Positions 60,856 to 64,000 of a stretch of DNA of 64,000 bases are shown piece by piece. Position numbers and translations under genes: made by a program. Each line of letters starts with the position of its first letter. The stretch's first letter is position 1. Origin of the DNA: Microlunatus soli (lineage in GTDB: Bacteria > Actinomycetota > Actinomycetes > Propionibacteriales > Propionibacteriaceae); the NCBI RefSeq assembly GCF_900105385.1, contig NZ_LT629772.1, positions 3,100,001 to 3,164,000 of the forward strand. Direction: 5' to 3'. Under the pieces are notes generated by a model that was not told where the DNA came from, made no database searches, and saw only the letters and a list, made by a program, of their open reading frames with translations.

Positions 60856-62097
60856 ATGACGAACCCCGCCGGCTCGGCGACCGACCTGCACCCGATCCGT
60901 ACCAAGCCGCTGCCCGGTGTCGGCGACGCGGCCGGACGGCGGCTGGGGGCGGAGGAGATCGCTGCCCTCACCCGGGTGATCAGCAGCGGGCAGCTGAACA
61001 GCACCGTCGGCAACGAGACCAGGACCTTCGAAGCCGCCTTCGCCGATTACTACGACATCCCGTACGCCGTCACCGCCACGTCCGGGACGGCAGCGATCCA
61101 TCTGGCCGTCGCCGCCGTCGACCCGGAACCCGGTGACGAGATCATCACCACCGGGTTGTCCGATGCCGGCACCGTGCTGCCGATCCTGGCTCAGAACGCG
61201 ATCCCGGTCTTCGCCGATGTCGATCCGCGGACCGGCAATCTCGATCCGGACGCGGTGCAGGCCAAGATCACCGACCGGACCCGGGCGATCATCGCGGTCC
61301 ATCTGTTCGGCATCCCGGCGCCGGTCGCCGAGCTGCGGGCGATCGCCGACCGGCACGGCATCGTGCTGATCGAGGACTGTGCGCAGGCCTACCTGACCAG
61401 AACGGCCGAGGGCGCACTGGCCGGCACCGTCGGACAGCTCGGCTGCTTCAGCCTGCAACAGTCCAAGCACATCACGGCCGGTGACGGCGGCATCGTGATC
61501 AGTGCCGACGAAGCGTTGGCCCGCCGGGCCCGGCTCTTCGCCGACAAGGGCTGGCCGCGAGACACCGGCGAACGGACCCACCTCTTCCTCGGCCTGAACT
61601 ACCGGATGACCGAACTGCAGGCCGCGGTCGCCGGCGCCCAGCTCGGCAAGCTGGCCGGGGTGGTGGCGGACCGGCGACGGCAGGCGATTCGACTGACCGA
61701 GACCGTCGACGCACTGCCCGGACTCTCGGCCGCGCCGGTCGACGGCAACAGCTACTGGCAGTTCCCGATCTACCTCGACCCGGAGCAGGCCGGCGGCGAT
61801 GCCGCCGAATACGCCGCGGTGCTCCGGCAGCTGGGCATCGGTACCAACCCGGGCTACCTGGACCGGCCGCTGTATCGGACGCCCGCGCTCGCCGACGCCA
61901 TCACCTACGGCAGCTCCGGCTACCCGCTGACCGCTGTTGATCATCGGCCGGACTACAGCGTCGGCAGCTGCCCGCAGACCGAGGAGTTGATCAATCACCG
62001 ACTGCTGGTGGTGATGTGGAACGAGAACTACACCGACGCCGATGTCGATGATCTTGCTCTGGCCCTGCGAACCGCTTCGGATCTGCTCGCCCGATGA
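60856..62097 (+). CDS. DegT/DnrJ/EryC1 PLP aminotransferase, second copy type
   Basis: A 413-residue PLP aminotransferase, distinct from the neighbour at 58044-59273. Marks: PGVGDAAGRRLGAEEIAALT, TATSGTAAIHLAVAAVDPEP, IVLIEDCAQAYLT (Asp) and FSLQQSKHITAGDGGIVIS (Schiff-base Lys). A sugar or cyclitol ketone is the probable substrate. The ATG lies 8 nt after AGGAGCA. It is divergent from the regulator; the gene ends 534 bp before the convergent hydrolase-like gene. Confidence 0.9.
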   Translation: MTNPAGSATDLHPIRTKPLPGVGDAAGRRLGAEEIAALTRVISSGQLNSTVGNETRTFEAAFADYYDIPYAVTATSGTAAIHLAVAAVDPEPGDEIITTGLSDAGTVLPILAQNAIPVFADVDPRTGNLDPDAVQAKITDRTRAIIAVHLFGIPAPVAELRAIADRHGIVLIEDCAQAYLTRTAEGALAGTVGQLGCFSLQQSKHITAGDGGIVISADEALARRARLFADKGWPRDTGERTHLFLGLNYRMTELQAAVAGAQLGKLAGVVADRRRQAIRLTETVDALPGLSAAPVDGNSYWQFPIYLDPEQAGGDAAEYAAVLRQLGIGTNPGYLDRPLYRTPALADAITYGSSGYPLTAVDHRPDYSVGSCPQTEELINHRLLVVMWNENYTDADVDDLALALRTASDLLAR

Positions 62098-62520
62098 CAA
62101 CGCCGCCCAGGTCGTGAGCCTGTGGCAGGACCGCTGGCGAGACCGTAGAAACGACCCGCGGCGCAATCGCAACCTCCTCCAACTGGGCCGTCAGACCGCC
62201 GCCCGCAGCAAGCGCGAAGAACGCACCAGCACTGGCCACGAACCTGCACGATTTCGCGAGGCTCGACGTCAGTCGTGCTGCGAAATCAGCGCCACGCGTT
62301 CACGACGAGCCAGCCGGAGACCGTCCGCCCAGGCTCCAGGGATGATGCGAACGCCGGACACGAAAGCCCTGATCAACCCGCCCGTAACCCGTTCCACCTC
62401 CGGACAGGAGCCGCCGCTCTGGGCTGCGGCATAGCGGCGTAGCGGCACGCCCGTATCGCCCGCTGCCCGGCTCACCTGCCCGGTCAACGGGCATCATGCG
62501 CAACACGGATTCGAGCTCAC

Positions 62521-62566
62521 CCTTGTCTCGTGGATCATGACCACCTTGTCTCCTGGATCATGACCA
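62521..62566. repeat. 23-bp tandem duplication
   Basis: Two adjacent copies of CCTTGTCTCxTGGATCATGA(CCA), differing at one base (G or C at position 10). Minus-strand reading gives GGTCATGATCCAGGAGACAA. It could be a pair of protein-binding sites or ends of a lost element. Confidence 0.7.
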
Positions 62567-62606
62567 TTCGAGGTAGCGTCGACCAACCCACACAGCTGCA
62601 TATCGA

Positions 62607-62629
62607 CCCTTTCGAAAGGCTCAGCGTCC
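62607..62629. repeat. REP-like element
   Basis: CCCTTTCGAAAGGCTCAGCG, a diverged copy of the CTTCGACAGGCTCAG family, directly after the stop codon of the hydrolase-like gene. Confidence 0.45.
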
Positions 62630-62630
62630 G

Positions 62631-64000
62631 TCAGCTGCGGACCAACCTCCAGGTGCTGGTCCCGGCCGGCAGGTCGGCGGCCAGCTCGACGAAGTCGTGA
62701 CCGTGCCGGACGACCGGGGTGAGGGTGGCGCCGGAGTCCTCGACGGTGACCTCGGTTCCGGTCGGAAGCTGCAGCAACACTCCGGCCTGCTCGATCGGCT
62801 GCCGCGCGGTGACCGTCAGCTGCCAGCCATCGGCGATCTCGACCAGTTCAAGATCAACTCCGCGGCGGCCCCGTTCCCAGTTGTTGATCTTGCCTGCTGT
62901 CCACCACGGCATCTCACGCTGACGGGCCAGCTCGGCCAGCTCCAGGCACGCGGCCCTGGTGGCGGGCTTGCCGTGCAGGTGCGGACCGTGGAACAGGAAG
63001 TGGGCGATGCCGTGCACCGCGGCAGCGCCGTCCAGGATCGGGTCGCGGACCGACAGATGCCCGGCCCAGGCGAGGTCCTGGGTGTGCAGCGGCAGGTTGA
63101 GCACATTCATCGGCCGATTCGCGACGTCGACATCGCCCATCGGGAAGGAGACGTGGGCGGTCCCGAAGGTGAAGCCGACGCTGCCTTGTTTGCTCGGTCC
63201 GCGGGACTCGTCGATCTCGATCCCGACCCGCTCGCACCAGTGGTAGAACTCGGTCCGGCCTTCCCAGCGGGTGTAGTGGTTCTTGTTGGCGATGATCTTC
63301 TCCGAGCCGGTGACCGCCTGCGCCCAGGCATACTGTGCGCGGAACTGCGGCCAGCCCCAGCTGGCCAGGTCGGCATCGCCCATCGCGTTGTAATGCAGGG
63401 CGTGCTCGTGACCGGCCTCGGTGATCTTGGTGTAGATCTCCGGGCCGTAGCCGCCGGGGAAGCATTGACACCAGGTGACGGTGACGCCGGCCTCGGCGAA
63501 GGCGTCCAACGCTCCCTGGCCCTCGTCGGGATTGTTGAGGTCGGAGTCGTGCGACATGTGGGCGATCGCCGCGACGCCGGCAGGCCAGTAGTTCAACCAC
63601 GCCGATGCCGTACGTCGCCGGTCGCGCTCGGTCCAGATCAGCTGGGCCAGGGTGATCCACCACTGGTCGGCCTGCGGCTGGTCGAAGATCGGCACCGCTG
63701 CCGGTGGCGGATAGCTGTGCGTGTAGTCCGACGGCAGCGGCGGGTAGCCGGGCGGCAGGGCCCGGTCGGCTTCGAAGTCCAGCACCAGCCCGTCCTCGCA
63801 TTTGAGGATGTCGTCGTCGATCGGCGCGGTGCCGTCGGCCGCCGGTTTGCCGTCGGCGGCGACGAACCTACCCTGCTGGATCGACACCACGGTCTGCCAG
63901 AGGTCGACGCCGAAGATGATCACTGCGCCGGCGCCGGTGGCTCGACGGGTGATCACCGCCGCACCGTCGACCAGTCGGGCGATCGTCTCGATCTCCGGCT
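62631..64000 (-). CDS. large hydrolase-like protein, 5' end beyond the window
   Basis: At least 456 codons; the frame is open to the right edge, so the N-terminus is missing. The first visible part (ARLVDGAAVITRRATGAGAV then IFGVDLWQTVVSIQQGRF) resembles the end of a GATase/ThuA-like or trimerisation domain of glycoside hydrolases. The following part has AGVAAIAHMSHDSDLNNPDE and HALHYNAMGDADLASWGWPQ, whose paired H/D motifs resemble a polysaccharide-deacetylase-type TIM barrel (H-D-S-D metal site). A C-terminal beta domain (DGWQLTVTARQPIEQAG) ends it. Likely a carbohydrate-active enzyme of the 56-64 kb cluster; the exact activity is unknown. Confidence 0.7.
   Translation of the reverse strand, partial: PEIETIARLVDGAAVITRRATGAGAVIIFGVDLWQTVVSIQQGRFVAADGKPAADGTAPIDDDILKCEDGLVLDFEADRALPPGYPPLPSDYTHSYPPPAAVPIFDQPQADQWWITLAQLIWTERDRRRTASAWLNYWPAGVAAIAHMSHDSDLNNPDEGQGALDAFAEAGVTVTWCQCFPGGYGPEIYTKITEAGHEHALHYNAMGDADLASWGWPQFRAQYAWAQAVTGSEKIIANKNHYTRWEGRTEFYHWCERVGIEIDESRGPSKQGSVGFTFGTAHVSFPMGDVDVANRPMNVLNLPLHTQDLAWAGHLSVRDPILDGAAAVHGIAHFLFHGPHLHGKPATRAACLELAELARQREMPWWTAGKINNWERGRRGVDLELVEIADGWQLTVTARQPIEQAGVLLQLPTGTEVTVEDSGATLTPVVRHGHDFVELAADLPAGTSTWRLVRS

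Larger units (their letters stand above)
62098..62630. other. 533-bp convergent gap
   Basis: Small frames cross it on both strands but resemble no family and lack ribosome binding sites. It contains a 23-bp tandem repeat and a REP-like element. Nothing else recognised. Confidence 0.6.

Noticed and set aside
62042-62434. A 130-residue plus-strand frame after the second DegT gene
   Set aside because: Arg/Ser/Pro-rich, overlaps the end of the DegT gene, no family resemblance and no start signal.

Overview
The window is G+C-rich, gene-dense DNA with strong Shine-Dalgarno sites, frequent GTG starts and TGATG/ATGA stop-start overlaps. An isoleucine T-box leader in front of a long class II-type ileS, a mycobacterial-type adenosine kinase, a CsoR/CopZ copper module and actinobacterial DnaA boxes all point to a high-G+C actinobacterium. 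My best guess is a member of the Propionibacteriaceae (Microlunatus-like), which is an inference and not proven. No rRNA, tRNA, CRISPR array, prophage or intact insertion sequence was seen.

Layout. 1-1.9 kb (minus): the end of a surface-polysaccharide ABC exporter (ATPase cut by the window edge, and its permease). 2.5-14.9 kb (plus): a small membrane protein, a sigma-like regulator, then a tightly coupled Tad/Flp pilus operon (SAF protein, TadZ, TadA, TadB, TadC, Flp pilin, TadE/F/G-like pseudopilins). It ends in a 1202-residue membrane protein with two LysM domains and a C-terminal BTAD-type regulator. 15-16.7 kb: a RibD/DHFR-like reductase, a small membrane protein and copper genes copZ and csoR with a palindromic operator. 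16.7-20 kb: a cluster of DnaA boxes and a perfect palindrome upstream of dnaB; dnaB is split by a 437-residue class 3 intein whose homing endonuclease looks inactivated. 20-34.5 kb: an accessory zone of regulators, nucleotidyltransferases and oxidoreductases. It holds several broken genes: an IS110-like remnant, a frameshifted MocR regulator, a damaged ArsR gene and a galU remnant. 34.6-45.4 kb: a HupE/UreJ-type membrane protein, a secreted purple acid phosphatase, three TetR systems with visible operators (one divergent from an HdeD / FAD-reductase / Ohr operon) and an ECF sigma factor with its membrane partner. 45.7-55.7 kb: ileS with its T-box, a GH32 invertase, a MITE-like palindrome, GtrA, an LLM flavoprotein, adenosine kinase and DinB. 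55.8-64 kb: an unrecognised carbohydrate or amino-sugar cluster (DapA-like aldolase, epimerase/dehydratase, two DegT aminotransferases, a regulator with a cyclase-like domain, and a large partial hydrolase-like protein).

Scale-wide signals. The hexamer TGATCA occurs about 90 times by eye, far above the handful expected from base composition, often as TTGATCATG and sometimes at start codons. REP-like CTTCGACAxGCTCAG elements sit mostly at the 3' ends of genes. Three long inverted repeats (45477-45625, 50568-50731, 54119-54193) are not explained by genes.
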